Source of the DNA: Pseudomonas rhizoryzae
GTDB lineage: Bacteria; Pseudomonadota; Gammaproteobacteria; Pseudomonadales; Pseudomonadaceae
NCBI RefSeq assembly: GCF_005250615.1
Contig: NZ_SULM01000012.1
Span: forward strand, 62,001-126,000
Reading direction: 5' to 3'
Length of the DNA stretch: 64,000 bases
The notes beneath the pieces were generated by a model that worked only from the letters and a program-made list of their open reading frames with translations, ran no database searches and was not told where the DNA came from. The position numbers and the translations under genes were made by a program. How positions within the stretch are numbered: the first letter of the stretch is position 1; every line of letters starts with the position of its first letter. Of the stretch, positions 1-8,100 are shown piece after piece.

Positions 1-290
1 TGGTGCCCTTCCCCGATGACAACGTCGCCTTCCAGGATCTGGCGCTGGGCGCTGGCACCCGTCTGGACGCCGTCCTGACCAACCTGGTGACCGCCCAGCC
101 GCGCATCGCCCAGGACGGCAAGTTCAAGCTGGCCGGCGCCGCGCTCTATGCCGAGCCCAACGCCGTGGCCATCGAGAAGGGCGATCCGGAATTCGCCGCC
201 AAGCTGCGTGAGATCATCGACGGCCTGCGCCAGGACGGCACCCTGAAGCGCATCTCCGAGAAGTGGATCGGCGCCGACATCACCCAATGA
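1..290 (+). CDS. Amino-acid ABC transporter substrate-binding protein, C-terminal part
   Basis: The gene begins before the window; about 95 C-terminal residues are visible. The end of the protein (pattern EKGDPEFAAKL, then DGTLKRISEKWIGAD) is the usual last helix of family 3 periplasmic solute-binding proteins, which capture polar amino acids and deliver them to an inner-membrane ABC permease. The stop codon overlaps the next gene's start as ATGA, so it is translationally coupled to the permease. The ligand cannot be told from this fragment. Confidence 0.85.
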   Translation, partial: VPFPDDNVAFQDLALGAGTRLDAVLTNLVTAQPRIAQDGKFKLAGAALYAEPNAVAIEKGDPEFAAKLREIIDGLRQDGTLKRISEKWIGADITQ

Positions 291-1093
291 CCGAACTCCC
301 GCCCCCGCCCCAGCGCCGCCCCCTGCTGAGCTTTCGTACCCGCGTCTGGCTGACCTGGCTGGCGCTGCTGGCCGGGGGCGTGGTCTTCGTGCTGGGTTTC
401 GATCTTAAGTTCGCCAGCGTCTGGCCACGCCTACCCAACCTGGTGGGCTGGCGCCTGGGCCCCAACGGCTTCCTGCAGGGCGCGGCGCTGACGCTGTTCC
501 TCAGCCTCTGCTCCATCGCCGTCTCGGTGCTGCTCGGCTTCGCCGCCGCCCTGGGGCGACTGTCGTCCAGTGCCCTCGCCTATGGCGTGGCCACCTTCTA
601 CGCGTCATTCTTTCGCGGTACCCCGCTGCTGATCCAGATCCTGCTGATCTACCTGGGGCTGCCGCAGATCGGCGTGGTACCGGGCGCCATCAGCGCCGGC
701 ATCCTCGCCCTGTCGCTGAACTACGGTGCCTACCTGAGCGAGATCTTCCGCGCCGGCCTGCTTGGCGTCCCCGCCGGTCAACGCGAAGCAGCCCTGGCCC
801 TGGGCCTGGCGCCCCGGGTGATCTTCTGGCGCGTCACCCTACCCCAGGCCATGCGCAGCATCATCCCGCCCACCACCAGCCAGTTCATCTCCATGCTCAA
901 GGACTCCTCCCTGGTCTCGGTGATGGGCGTCTGGGAAGTCATGTTCCTAGCCCAGTCCTACGGCCGCTCCAGCTACCGCTACCTGGAGATGCTGACCACC
1001 GCCGCGGTGCTCTACTGGCTGCTGTCGCTGGCGATGGAGTTCATGCAGTCACGCCTGGAAAGGCACTATGGGAAGGCGTATCGGGGGCGTTAG
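287..1093 (+). CDS. Amino-acid ABC transporter permease (HisM/GlnP type)
   Basis: An inner-membrane permease of 268 residues that would import a polar amino acid together with the upstream binding protein and an ATPase encoded elsewhere. Several hydrophobic segments are visible, and the ABC-contacting EAA loop is present near residues 165-190 (EAALALGLAP, then FWRVTLPQAMR). I chose the ATG that overlaps the preceding stop (ATGA) rather than an ATG 24 bases upstream, because the overlap is typical and the extra residues (DRRRHHP) look like read-through of the upstream frame. The N-terminal extension before the first permease helices is longer than in GlnP. No ATPase gene follows, so the operon is either split or has its ATPase upstream of the window. 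Confidence 0.9.
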   Translation: MTELPPPPQRRPLLSFRTRVWLTWLALLAGGVVFVLGFDLKFASVWPRLPNLVGWRLGPNGFLQGAALTLFLSLCSIAVSVLLGFAAALGRLSSSALAYGVATFYASFFRGTPLLIQILLIYLGLPQIGVVPGAISAGILALSLNYGAYLSEIFRAGLLGVPAGQREAALALGLAPRVIFWRVTLPQAMRSIIPPTTSQFISMLKDSSLVSVMGVWEVMFLAQSYGRSSYRYLEMLTTAAVLYWLLSLAMEFMQSRLERHYGKAYRGR

Positions 1094-1137
1094 GGTTGCC
1101 CTGTTCATACAAACCACTCAGCACAGGAGTTGGTCAG

Positions 1138-1347
1138 TTGAAAACGGATTGGCACAGCACCTCACTCACCCGCGCCACAGTGATCGACGAGAACTACAAA
1201 AGCACCCAGAACGTTCGGCGCTTCATGATCGAGGAATGTGGCGAAGCCTTTAGATTCGACCGTGAATTCATGGCGTGGATACGGAGCGATGCCCCCAAAA
1301 CCCTGGGCGACGTTGTAGACGAGTGGAGGCGCCGGCATCCACGCTAG
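1138..1347 (+). CDS. Small DUF6434-like protein (TTG start)
   Basis: A 69-residue protein. The pattern TVIDENYKSTQNVRRF, followed by FDREFMAWI and KTLGDVVDEW, is what I remember of the DUF6434 family, small proteins of unknown role that sometimes accompany SAP domains. The start is inferred to be TTG at 1138, because an AGGAG ribosome binding site (1125-1129) lies 8 bases before it and family similarity begins at about residue 4. An in-frame ATG at 1096 lies before that site. The gene is 44 bases after the permease and could be co-transcribed, but no functional link is evident. Confidence 0.7.
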   Translation: MKTDWHSTSLTRATVIDENYKSTQNVRRFMIEECGEAFRFDREFMAWIRSDAPKTLGDVVDEWRRRHPR

Positions 1348-1370
1348 AATGTTCCGGCATCTCGACGGCG

Positions 1371-2915
1371 TTAGGCCTCGCCACCTGCCGTCGAACACTT
1401 CCGCTGCCCGCTCCCTACCGGGTGCAACAACAGAAAACTCAGCAGCGCGAAGCCGCAGGCGCAGACCGCGGCATAGCCGGTCACCCAACCGACTCCCTGG
1501 CCGAGCGCGGCGCGTGCCAGTGGCAAGGCGATCCCCTGGGCCTGGGCCAGTCCCAGGTTACCGGCGGCAATGGCCGCCGCCAGCGACTCACGTCCGCTGC
1601 CATCCAGCGTGGCCACCGCCGTAGCCAAATGGGCCGCGACGCCGCCGAGCAGGATGGCCCCCATCAGCGCGATATTCAGCGCCAGTGAGACAATCCGCGT
1701 GCTCATGTCCAGTCCCGAAGCCAGGCCGCTGCGCTCCGCAGGCAGGGCCGCCGTGGCCGTGTTGGTCACCGGGGTATTGGTCAGGCCCACGCCGATGCCG
1801 GCCAGCAGGCAGCCGGGTACCAGCGCGAGCACCTGGCCAGCACCCAGGATCACCGCCAGGCTGAGCAGGGCGAAGCCCAGGCCGATCAAGCCGAGCCCCA
1901 GAGGAATGACCCTGCCGGGACCGTGGCGCAGCAGCAGGCGCTCCGCCAATGGCGGTACCAGGACGGTGGGCAGGGTGTAGGCCAGCACCATCCCACCCGT
2001 GGCCAGGGCATCCAGGCCCAGCACGGCTTGCAGATAGAGCGGCAGATAGACGACGAAGGGCCAGAAGCTGAAATTCATGCCACTGGCGCCCAGCAGCGCA
2101 CCACTGAAACGCCGGATGCGCAACACAGCGAAATCGAACATGGGCTGGGCCTGATATCGCTCGATGACGACGAAGAGCAACAGGCACCCCAGGCTTAGGC
2201 CCCACCCCAGCCACCCGACAGCAGCAGTGGCCGGCCCCTGGGTGATCATATAGACACAGCCGAACACCGCCAGTGACAGGGTGAGCATGCCGGCGAGGTC
2301 CAGGGACCGCGCCGCGGGAGTGGTCGATTCCTCGACCCCGCGCAAGGCGCAGGCAACGGTGACCATGGCGAGACCCACGTGGATCAGGAACACCCAGCTC
2401 CAGCTCGCCAGGGTCGCGAGTGCACCCCCGACGAGCGGCCCGAAACCGAGCCCGGCGCCGAAGACGATCCCCCACCAGCCGAACGCCCAGCCACGCTCGG
2501 CGCCCGTGGGGAATTGCTGCGACAGCAAGGCGATCTGGCAGGCCAGCATTGCCGCGGCGGCCAGCCCCTGCAGGAAACGCGCAACGATCAACGCAGGTGC
2601 AGTGGGCGCCAGACCACAGGCCAGGGAGGCCACACCGAAGACCAGAGTGCCCAGGATGAAGATGCGTTTGCGACCGAAGCGATCGCCCAATGTCCCCATC
2701 GCCATCAGCACCGCACTCATGGCCAGAGTGTAGGCGTTCATGACCCATTGCAGCTGCCGGAAGCTGGCCGGCAGGGCCCTTTCCAGCAGCGGCAGGATGG
2801 CGGGAACACTGGTGATCTCCAGGCCCAGCATCAAGGCCGCCAGGCAGATGGCAATCAGGGCCAGACCATTGCGGGACAAAGACAGATGCGGCATCGCGGC
2901 AAGATCTCCGAGCAC
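1371..2915 (-). CDS. MFS drug-efflux transporter, DHA2 (EmrB/QacA) family
   Basis: An integral inner-membrane proton-coupled exporter of about 514 residues, the length expected of 14-helix DHA2 transporters. The first helix carries LMLGLEITSVPAILP, the family's D/E-containing helix 1 pattern. MFS motif A (GDRFGRKRIFILG) lies in the loop near residue 80. A motif C-like glycine-rich stretch (WWGIVFGAGLGFGPLVGG) follows near residue 150. The start is uncertain between the first Met and the Met at residue 8. It is divergent from a LysR regulator 118 bases away, which probably controls it. The substrate cannot be predicted from sequence alone. Confidence 0.9.
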   Translation of the reverse strand: MLGDLAAMPHLSLSRNGLALIAICLAALMLGLEITSVPAILPLLERALPASFRQLQWVMNAYTLAMSAVLMAMGTLGDRFGRKRIFILGTLVFGVASLACGLAPTAPALIVARFLQGLAAAAMLACQIALLSQQFPTGAERGWAFGWWGIVFGAGLGFGPLVGGALATLASWSWVFLIHVGLAMVTVACALRGVEESTTPAARSLDLAGMLTLSLAVFGCVYMITQGPATAAVGWLGWGLSLGCLLLFVVIERYQAQPMFDFAVLRIRRFSGALLGASGMNFSFWPFVVYLPLYLQAVLGLDALATGGMVLAYTLPTVLVPPLAERLLLRHGPGRVIPLGLGLIGLGFALLSLAVILGAGQVLALVPGCLLAGIGVGLTNTPVTNTATAALPAERSGLASGLDMSTRIVSLALNIALMGAILLGGVAAHLATAVATLDGSGRESLAAAIAAGNLGLAQAQGIALPLARAALGQGVGWVTGYAAVCACGFALLSFLLLHPVGSGQRKCSTAGGEA

Positions 2916-3033
2916 TCACCAGTGAAGGCGCCCGACAAGGGTGATTCGATAGAGGTTGCGAACATGCCGCGCCGCGATTTATTTAACAATCGTATGGCTG
3001 GCTATTTCAGCGACAACAAAAAAGGATGATTGA

Positions 3034-3894
3034 GTGAAGAGTCTTGATGTCGATGCGGTGCAGGCCTTCGTCACCATCGCCGAGCTGCGCAGCTTCACCC
3101 GAGCGGCAGAAGTCCTCGGCTCGACCCAGGGCGCCCTCAGCGTCAAGCTCAAGCGGCTGGAAAAGCGCCTGGACGAACGACTTCTCGAACGGACGCCGCG
3201 CCAGGTGCGCCTGTCGGTCGGCGGAGAGCGCTTCCTCCCGCGGGCCCGGGATTTTCTCGCCGCCCACGAGCTGGCCCTCGCGGCCTTGAGCGACCAGCCG
3301 AGCCGCCGTTTCACCCTGGGCATCGCCATCCACCTCTTCGGTCCCGAGGTGCCAACTCTGCTGGCGCGGCTCAAGGCGCTCGATCCCTGCCTGACCCTGG
3401 AGGTCTCGGTGGACGATGCACCGGCTTTGCTGGGCGCCTACGACAAGGGTGAGTTCGATGCCGTCATCATCCGCAGCGACGACGATAGCCGGCAGGGCGA
3501 GGTGCTAGGCCCCGAACACTTCGGCTGGTACGCCGCGGCGGACTTCGCCCCGCGCCCCGGCGAACCCCTGCCCCTCGCCAGCTACCTGCCCTGTTGCGCC
3601 GTACGAGATTCGGCCAGCCGCCTGCTGGACACGGCCGGTATACCCTGGACCAACGTCTTCGTCGGCGGTACCTCGGCGGTCGCCGCGGCACTCGCGGCAG
3701 GCCTGGCGGTGGCCGCCTTTCCACGCCGACTGGCGACCGCCGCACTGATAGACGTCGGCCCTGCCCTGGGGCTACCCGCCATCTCCTCCCAGGCCATCGA
3801 GCTGCACTCGTCGCTGACCGATCCCCGCACCCGGGCAACGCTGAGAGCCATCACCGTGGCCTTCGGTGAGCATCGGCGCCTCGCGCCTACTTAA
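3034..3894 (+). CDS. LysR-family transcriptional regulator
   Basis: A 286-residue LysR regulator with an N-terminal winged helix-turn-helix (FVTIAELRSFTRAAEVLGSTQGALSVKLKRLEKRL, within residues 10-45) and a C-terminal effector domain. The start is GTG at 3034, preceded by an AAGGA site 7 bases upstream. It is divergent from the DHA2 exporter, the classic geometry for LysR control of an efflux gene in response to a small ligand. Its last 8 bases overlap the 3' end of the convergent vWA-like gene, marking the border of the AT-richer cassette. Confidence 0.9.
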   Translation: MKSLDVDAVQAFVTIAELRSFTRAAEVLGSTQGALSVKLKRLEKRLDERLLERTPRQVRLSVGGERFLPRARDFLAAHELALAALSDQPSRRFTLGIAIHLFGPEVPTLLARLKALDPCLTLEVSVDDAPALLGAYDKGEFDAVIIRSDDDSRQGEVLGPEHFGWYAAADFAPRPGEPLPLASYLPCCAVRDSASRLLDTAGIPWTNVFVGGTSAVAAALAAGLAVAAFPRRLATAALIDVGPALGLPAISSQAIELHSSLTDPRTRATLRAITVAFGEHRRLAPT

Positions 3895-4729
3895 GATCCG
3901 TCGTCAGCTCCGGCGTACCGAAGCTGACGAGCGTCGCGTTGGAACGCTCGAAATAGCCCTGCCAGAAACGTTCGAGACTCTGCATTACCTTGCCTGAACG
4001 ATAGGCCCCCTTGGCATCGTTACCAATCAGGCCGGCACCTATGACATAAACCCGTGCGCCCTGCAGTTGGGCAAACAGCTCCTTCTTTTCTACCTTGGCA
4101 AGCTCGGCTGCAGGGTCGATTACACGAATGCGGTTGGCTTGATAGAAGCTACCGAAGTCGCTGTTTTCCAACATATCGGATACCAGCAGAATGACCTGAT
4201 TCTCACTGGGCTCCTGGCTTATATCCTCACCAATCTTTTTGAGGCTGACGAAGATTTCACTGCGCGAAATTTCCTCATTCGGCTTGCCGAAACTCTCGAC
4301 GAATTGTTTACCGAAAGCCTTCTGGAAAAAGGCGGCCTGCTGTTGCAGGCAGGTATCGAGCTTTTTGAGGCTGACATTACCGATGCGATCCCGGACCTTG
4401 CCGACTAGAGGCTTTTCCAGGACGCCGGCAAACTGCAACTTCATATAGTTGTTCTGCAACAGGGCCGAAAACTGATAGAGCTTGATGCTGTCGCCTGGTT
4501 GCAGATATCTCAGGGTGTGCTCCCAGGCACTGCTTTTCAGCGCCTGAGGCATGTTGACTGTTTCATCGATGACCACTGTCAACGCTCGACCCGAAGCAGC
4601 CGGCTGTTCACTGGCCAATTGTGCATAGCTGTAACAGCTCGGCAGATCGTTACGTTCAGCCGCCATTACCGCAGGGGCCAGCAACAGGCCCACCATTGCC
4701 AAGGTTGCGGTCAGACGCATTTCACGCAC
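3887..4729 (-). CDS. Secreted von Willebrand factor A-like protein (cassette gene 3)
   Basis: I do not recognise a named family for this 280-residue protein. A signal peptide (MREMRLTATLAMVGLLLAPAVMA, cut near residue 24) predicts a periplasmic location. The mature part has a vWA-like fold signature: a first strand ending in an Asp (ALTVVIDETVN, Asp55 and Thr57 resembling a degenerate DxSxS metal site) and a later strand ILLVSDMLENSDFG in the position of the usual TDG-type strand. Two further strands, FAQLQGARVYVIGAG and ATLVSFG, suggest a complete Rossmann-like domain. The start overlaps the end of the upstream membrane-protein gene by 8 bases, so it belongs to the same operon. The likely role is a partner-binding module of an envelope complex; this is inference. 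Confidence 0.75.
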   Translation of the reverse strand: MREMRLTATLAMVGLLLAPAVMAAERNDLPSCYSYAQLASEQPAASGRALTVVIDETVNMPQALKSSAWEHTLRYLQPGDSIKLYQFSALLQNNYMKLQFAGVLEKPLVGKVRDRIGNVSLKKLDTCLQQQAAFFQKAFGKQFVESFGKPNEEISRSEIFVSLKKIGEDISQEPSENQVILLVSDMLENSDFGSFYQANRIRVIDPAAELAKVEKKELFAQLQGARVYVIGAGLIGNDAKGAYRSGKVMQSLERFWQGYFERSNATLVSFGTPELTTDLK

Positions 4730-6386
4730 CCTCTTTCTTGGCGCGCTTTATCGCCATCTGAACTTTTTGCTTGCTCAACAGAGCAGCATTGTCCAAGCCC
4801 AATTCTGCCCCGATGGCTGCCAGTTCTTCGGGAGAATACACAGTAAGGTCGCCCAAGTTGGCAATCAGCGTACTTTGATCCAGGCTAGCGGCGGCTGGTG
4901 CCGGTGCTTCAACGGTCGTGATTTCTGGCCGATCAGCTGCCGCTGCTTCCGCCGTGAGCGCTGCATTTTCAAGCGCGGCCCGTTCACGCTGTAGCGCTTG
5001 CTTCTCCTTGGCGTCATTGAGTTCCTGACGCATCCTCTTCAGCTCGTTGGCTGCTTCTTCCGCTTTCTTTTGTCGTTGATTTTCTTCGGACTGTCGCTGA
5101 CTTTCACTCGCCTGCCGCTCCCTCTCGCCAGCGTAGAGGGCAAAACTGCGCCGCGGACCACGATCAGCACTGCCACCCAGGGAGTGACGATGCTCGATGC
5201 GTTCCTGCAGGCCGCTGAGTTTGGCCTCGGCATCTCGGGCAACTTGATCACGCTTACTTTGCTGATAAGCCGCGAACTCGCTGGCGCTGCTAAACCCAGA
5301 AATGTAACCCGCCGCCTCCCGTGACTGAGTACCGGCGAAGGAGCGGAAGACGCCGATCAAGACGCCAATGATCTGTACACCGATAAAGATGACCGACAGG
5401 ATGAAGAAGGTAAGTTTGTAGGCAAAGATACGATCGCCTGCTACCTCACTGGCCGCACGCTGGTCGGCTGCTTGACCATCCGCTTTGGCCTCGCTGGGTA
5501 GCTGGAAGGGTGAGGCGTCAGGAGTGAACCCCGAGGTGCTGCCCGAAGCATAGGGCGAACCGTTCACCTGCTGAGTTTCCAATTCGTTGATCGTGGATGA
5601 GCGAATGAAGTAGGCACCAACAGCCAAGATCAAAATAAGTGCTGTGGCGATAATACTGGTCCACCACGTTGGGGAAACGCTGGCGTTGTGCTTCACCCGG
5701 TTGATGATGTGCAGGTACTTGGGCTCATCATCGTCAAGACCGGTATGGTCCAAATCAACTTTCGCATTGGCCTGCAGATCCTTGGCGTTGTTGTTGCGTC
5801 GAGCTTGCCGATGCCATTCGCGCGCCTTGCTGATCAGACCGTTGCGGTGGATTTCAGCCCCCATGAGGTGCGTAGCAGGAACCAGAATGGTGCCGATGAG
5901 AAGGGAAATGATGACGGCCGAAAACTCTGCCTGATTAGCCGAGATGTTATTGGCGATGAAAGGGGCAAGCACCAAGGCGAAGATGAACGCTTCGAGGACT
6001 ACGAGAAAAATACTGGCGACCCAAAGGGGCAAGCCCGTCGGCTTGCGGCCTCGCTCTTCTACTTTATTCAGATAATTCGCGCACTTGTCATAGAACGCCG
6101 CATCCTTATTTACTCTCGCATAGTAGCGATAATAGTTAGCACAGAGATCACGCTCGACAGTGTACCAAGCCGCGCCTCCTGCATCGGAGCTCTGCGTCAA
6201 GTCACGCTTAGGCGCCCTTGCTACAAAACCCACAACAGGCAGACCCATTTTTATATTGAGGAAGAAATATTTTACTTCATGCCACCAGCGGATAATCACG
6301 ACAACCAAAACCAACAAACTGACCAATGGCCAAATTGCGTAGCGATAGGCGGCCAATGCTGTCGTTAATGTGTCGAAGAGTTCCAT
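4722..6386 (-). CDS. Multi-pass membrane protein with coiled-coil tail (cassette gene 2)
   Basis: I do not recognise this 554-residue protein. I see five probable membrane helices at about residues 17-33, 120-145, 155-175, 241-262 and 324-347. A polar segment of about 60 residues, rich in Ser, Gly, Ala and Gln, lies between helices 4 and 5. The remaining 200 residues are soluble: a charged, heptad-like Gln/Glu/Arg-rich coiled coil at roughly 425-500, then a compact C-terminus (SPEELAAIGAELGLDNAALLSKQKVQMAIKRAKKE, within 515-553) that looks like a small helical binding domain. Helices plus a long cytoplasmic tail beside an OmpA protein recall stator-type complexes, but I see no MotA/TolQ/ExbB signature. 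It sits 15 bases after the OmpA gene and overlaps the vWA gene. Confidence 0.75.
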   Translation of the reverse strand: MELFDTLTTALAAYRYAIWPLVSLLVLVVVIIRWWHEVKYFFLNIKMGLPVVGFVARAPKRDLTQSSDAGGAAWYTVERDLCANYYRYYARVNKDAAFYDKCANYLNKVEERGRKPTGLPLWVASIFLVVLEAFIFALVLAPFIANNISANQAEFSAVIISLLIGTILVPATHLMGAEIHRNGLISKAREWHRQARRNNNAKDLQANAKVDLDHTGLDDDEPKYLHIINRVKHNASVSPTWWTSIIATALILILAVGAYFIRSSTINELETQQVNGSPYASGSTSGFTPDASPFQLPSEAKADGQAADQRAASEVAGDRIFAYKLTFFILSVIFIGVQIIGVLIGVFRSFAGTQSREAAGYISGFSSASEFAAYQQSKRDQVARDAEAKLSGLQERIEHRHSLGGSADRGPRRSFALYAGERERQASESQRQSEENQRQKKAEEAANELKRMRQELNDAKEKQALQRERAALENAALTAEAAAADRPEITTVEAPAPAAASLDQSTLIANLGDLTVYSPEELAAIGAELGLDNAALLSKQKVQMAIKRAKKEGA

Positions 6387-6401
6387 TTTTCGTTCCCCAG
6401 A

Positions 6402-7871
6402 TCAGCCGCGCACTGGCGCGTAATTAGCTATATAAGGCATGGCGCCATTGTCGTAGAACAGGTCGCCATCGATACTTTTATCGCCCGTCTTTTTGATCAC
6501 CACATCAATACAACTTACCGGTGCCTGCTCGGGCTTTTCCAAGAATACTCGGTAGAGAATGGCGTCTTCGCCTTCATAGGTATTGGCGACAGCCGCGTAG
6601 GCAGCGCTTGGTCCACCCTTGTTCTTTTCATAGTCCTGGGTGATGAAGACTTTAGGATCCTTCACCAGCGCGGCGTTATCTTGCAATACGGCAACCGGCG
6701 ACAGGGTGACGAGATGGCCGTTGACCAGGCCAGCCCAGGCGCGCCCGTTCATGCCCGGAAGGTACTCGCGCGTGGCGTGTTCCGACAGCGCCGCGCCGGT
6801 GGCGAAGCTTTTGACCTCGCCACTGATGCGTGGGGCATCCTGCTGGCAACTACTCATGGGCATCTGGGCATAGGCGCTGGAGATCAGCGCGAATCCACCA
6901 CTTTTTGGGCGCAGGACCTGACCAAGCTTCCAGGCTCCGCCATCAACCGGCTGACCACCAAAATCTATTTTTGCCAGGCTTTGCTTCTCTCGCCGAGGAG
7001 CCTCGGACTCAACCGTCTTGGCAGGCTGCGAAGAGCTTGCGGCGACAACCGGCTTTTTACCTTTGGATTTGGTCACCGACTCCGTGGCGGTGCCGTGGGC
7101 CAGATACTTGGCGTTGTTCTTTTCCGCGTTGATGCGCTTGACCAGCATCGCTTGGTCGTTCAATTCGACGATCTCGACGCGGCGGTTCTTGCCGCGCTCG
7201 AGCGGATCGCTGTTGTCGGCGATAGGACGTGAGGCGCCAGCACCCTGGAAGTACATGCGGTCTCGCGAAATGCCCTGTTCGACCAGAATGCTCGCCACCG
7301 CGTGTGCCCGCTGCTCCGACAACACCTGATTGATGGCCGGTGTGCCGGTGGCATCGGTGTGGCCAACGATGAGAATGGGCGTGGCCTCCTTGCCGACATA
7401 GGCACTGGCCAACTTGCCGATCTTGCGGCGGCCTTCGTCATTGAGCTGGGCACTTCCTACGGGGAACATGCCTTCATCGGCAATCTGGGCTACCAGCCCC
7501 GCCTCTTGCGGAGCGGCCGAAGGGGTAGCTACCGCAGTTTGCAGCGTCTCGACCTGTAGCGAAATCCTTTCCTGCTCAGCAATCTGCTTGAGTCGTTCGA
7601 GGCGATTTTTGTACGCCAGGGCGGCACCACAACCAACCGAGGCGCCAACCACGGCACCGGCGATCATCGTCGCTCCGTTCCCCTTGGCCAAGGCGGCGGC
7701 GGCAACGCCGGTAGCGGCACCGAGAAAGCCACCGGCAAGGCAGTTGACGGTACGGCTCTGGCCACTGGAAAAATTATCGACGGTAGCGCAGCCGGTGATA
7801 CCAAGAGAAATGGCGACGGCCAGCGCGGTAATGCGCAGTGGCCGGGAAAGAGGCGAACAAGACTGACTCAC
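6402..7871 (-). CDS. OmpA-family peptidoglycan-binding lipoprotein (cassette gene 1)
   Basis: A 489-residue lipoprotein. A signal sequence ends in a lipobox with the acylated Cys at residue 28 (GITGC). A glycine-zipper stretch follows at about 45-88 (GGFLGAATGVAAAALA). The OmpA C-terminal domain spans about 125-235, with the motif NQVLSEQRAHAVASILVEQG and the peptidoglycan-contacting Asp and Arg in GHTDATG and KNRRVEI. The last 250 residues are a unique domain I cannot assign, with four Cys residues visible. The start is GTG at 7871, chosen because an AGGAG site lies 8 bases before it. This is the first gene of a three-gene operon and probably anchors the complex to the outer membrane and cell wall. 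Confidence 0.85.
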   Translation of the reverse strand: MSQSCSPLSRPLRITALAVAISLGITGCATVDNFSSGQSRTVNCLAGGFLGAATGVAAAALAKGNGATMIAGAVVGASVGCGAALAYKNRLERLKQIAEQERISLQVETLQTAVATPSAAPQEAGLVAQIADEGMFPVGSAQLNDEGRRKIGKLASAYVGKEATPILIVGHTDATGTPAINQVLSEQRAHAVASILVEQGISRDRMYFQGAGASRPIADNSDPLERGKNRRVEIVELNDQAMLVKRINAEKNNAKYLAHGTATESVTKSKGKKPVVAASSSQPAKTVESEAPRREKQSLAKIDFGGQPVDGGAWKLGQVLRPKSGGFALISSAYAQMPMSSCQQDAPRISGEVKSFATGAALSEHATREYLPGMNGRAWAGLVNGHLVTLSPVAVLQDNAALVKDPKVFITQDYEKNKGGPSAAYAAVANTYEGEDAILYRVFLEKPEQAPVSCIDVVIKKTGDKSIDGDLFYDNGAMPYIANYAPVRG

Positions 7872-7937
7872 TTAAGTGACTCCTGGTTACTGAAAAAAAC
7901 GGATAACCAGGATGAAACGACCTCTGATGTTTCATCC
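7869..7937 (-). promoter_or_regulatory. Leader hairpins covering the ribosome binding site of the OmpA-cassette operon
   Basis: Two perfect 9-bp inverted repeats lie in the leader. TCCTGGTTA (7881-7889) pairs with TAACCAGGA (7904-7912), and GGATGAAAC (7910-7918) pairs with GTTTCATCC (7929-7937). On the transcript, the first of these stems contains AGGA of the AGGAG site (7880-7884), so it would hide the ribosome binding site. The stems share 7910-7912, so they compete slightly. A 10-bp palindrome CACTTAAGTG (7869-7878) covers the GTG start. The arrangement suggests translational control, but no ligand or small RNA is identified. Confidence 0.5.
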
Positions 7938-7978
7938 ATGAAATCGCTAGATCCCAACCTAACGGGCTAGAACGATGG

Positions 7979-8005
7979 ATTATATCGCGGTATGGCGCCT
8001 GGCAA
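7979..8005 (-). promoter_or_regulatory. Candidate sigma-70 promoter of the OmpA-cassette operon
   Basis: On the minus strand, a perfect TATAAT (7984-7979) is preceded by TTGCCA (8005-8000) with a 15-base spacer, shorter than the ideal 17. Transcription would start near 7972 and give a leader of about 100 bases that contains both hairpins. Confidence 0.45.
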
Positions 8006-8100
8006 GCGAAGCCGAATTACAGTCACCGCAATGACTCGAGATCAGAAGCGTGTTGGATAAGCCTAGGCGCGCTCATAGATGACGCTATTGTCCCTGCTAT

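Noticed and set aside
2371-2384. CCCACGTGGATC resembling parS
   Set aside because: Only partial match to the palindrome and far from the origin.
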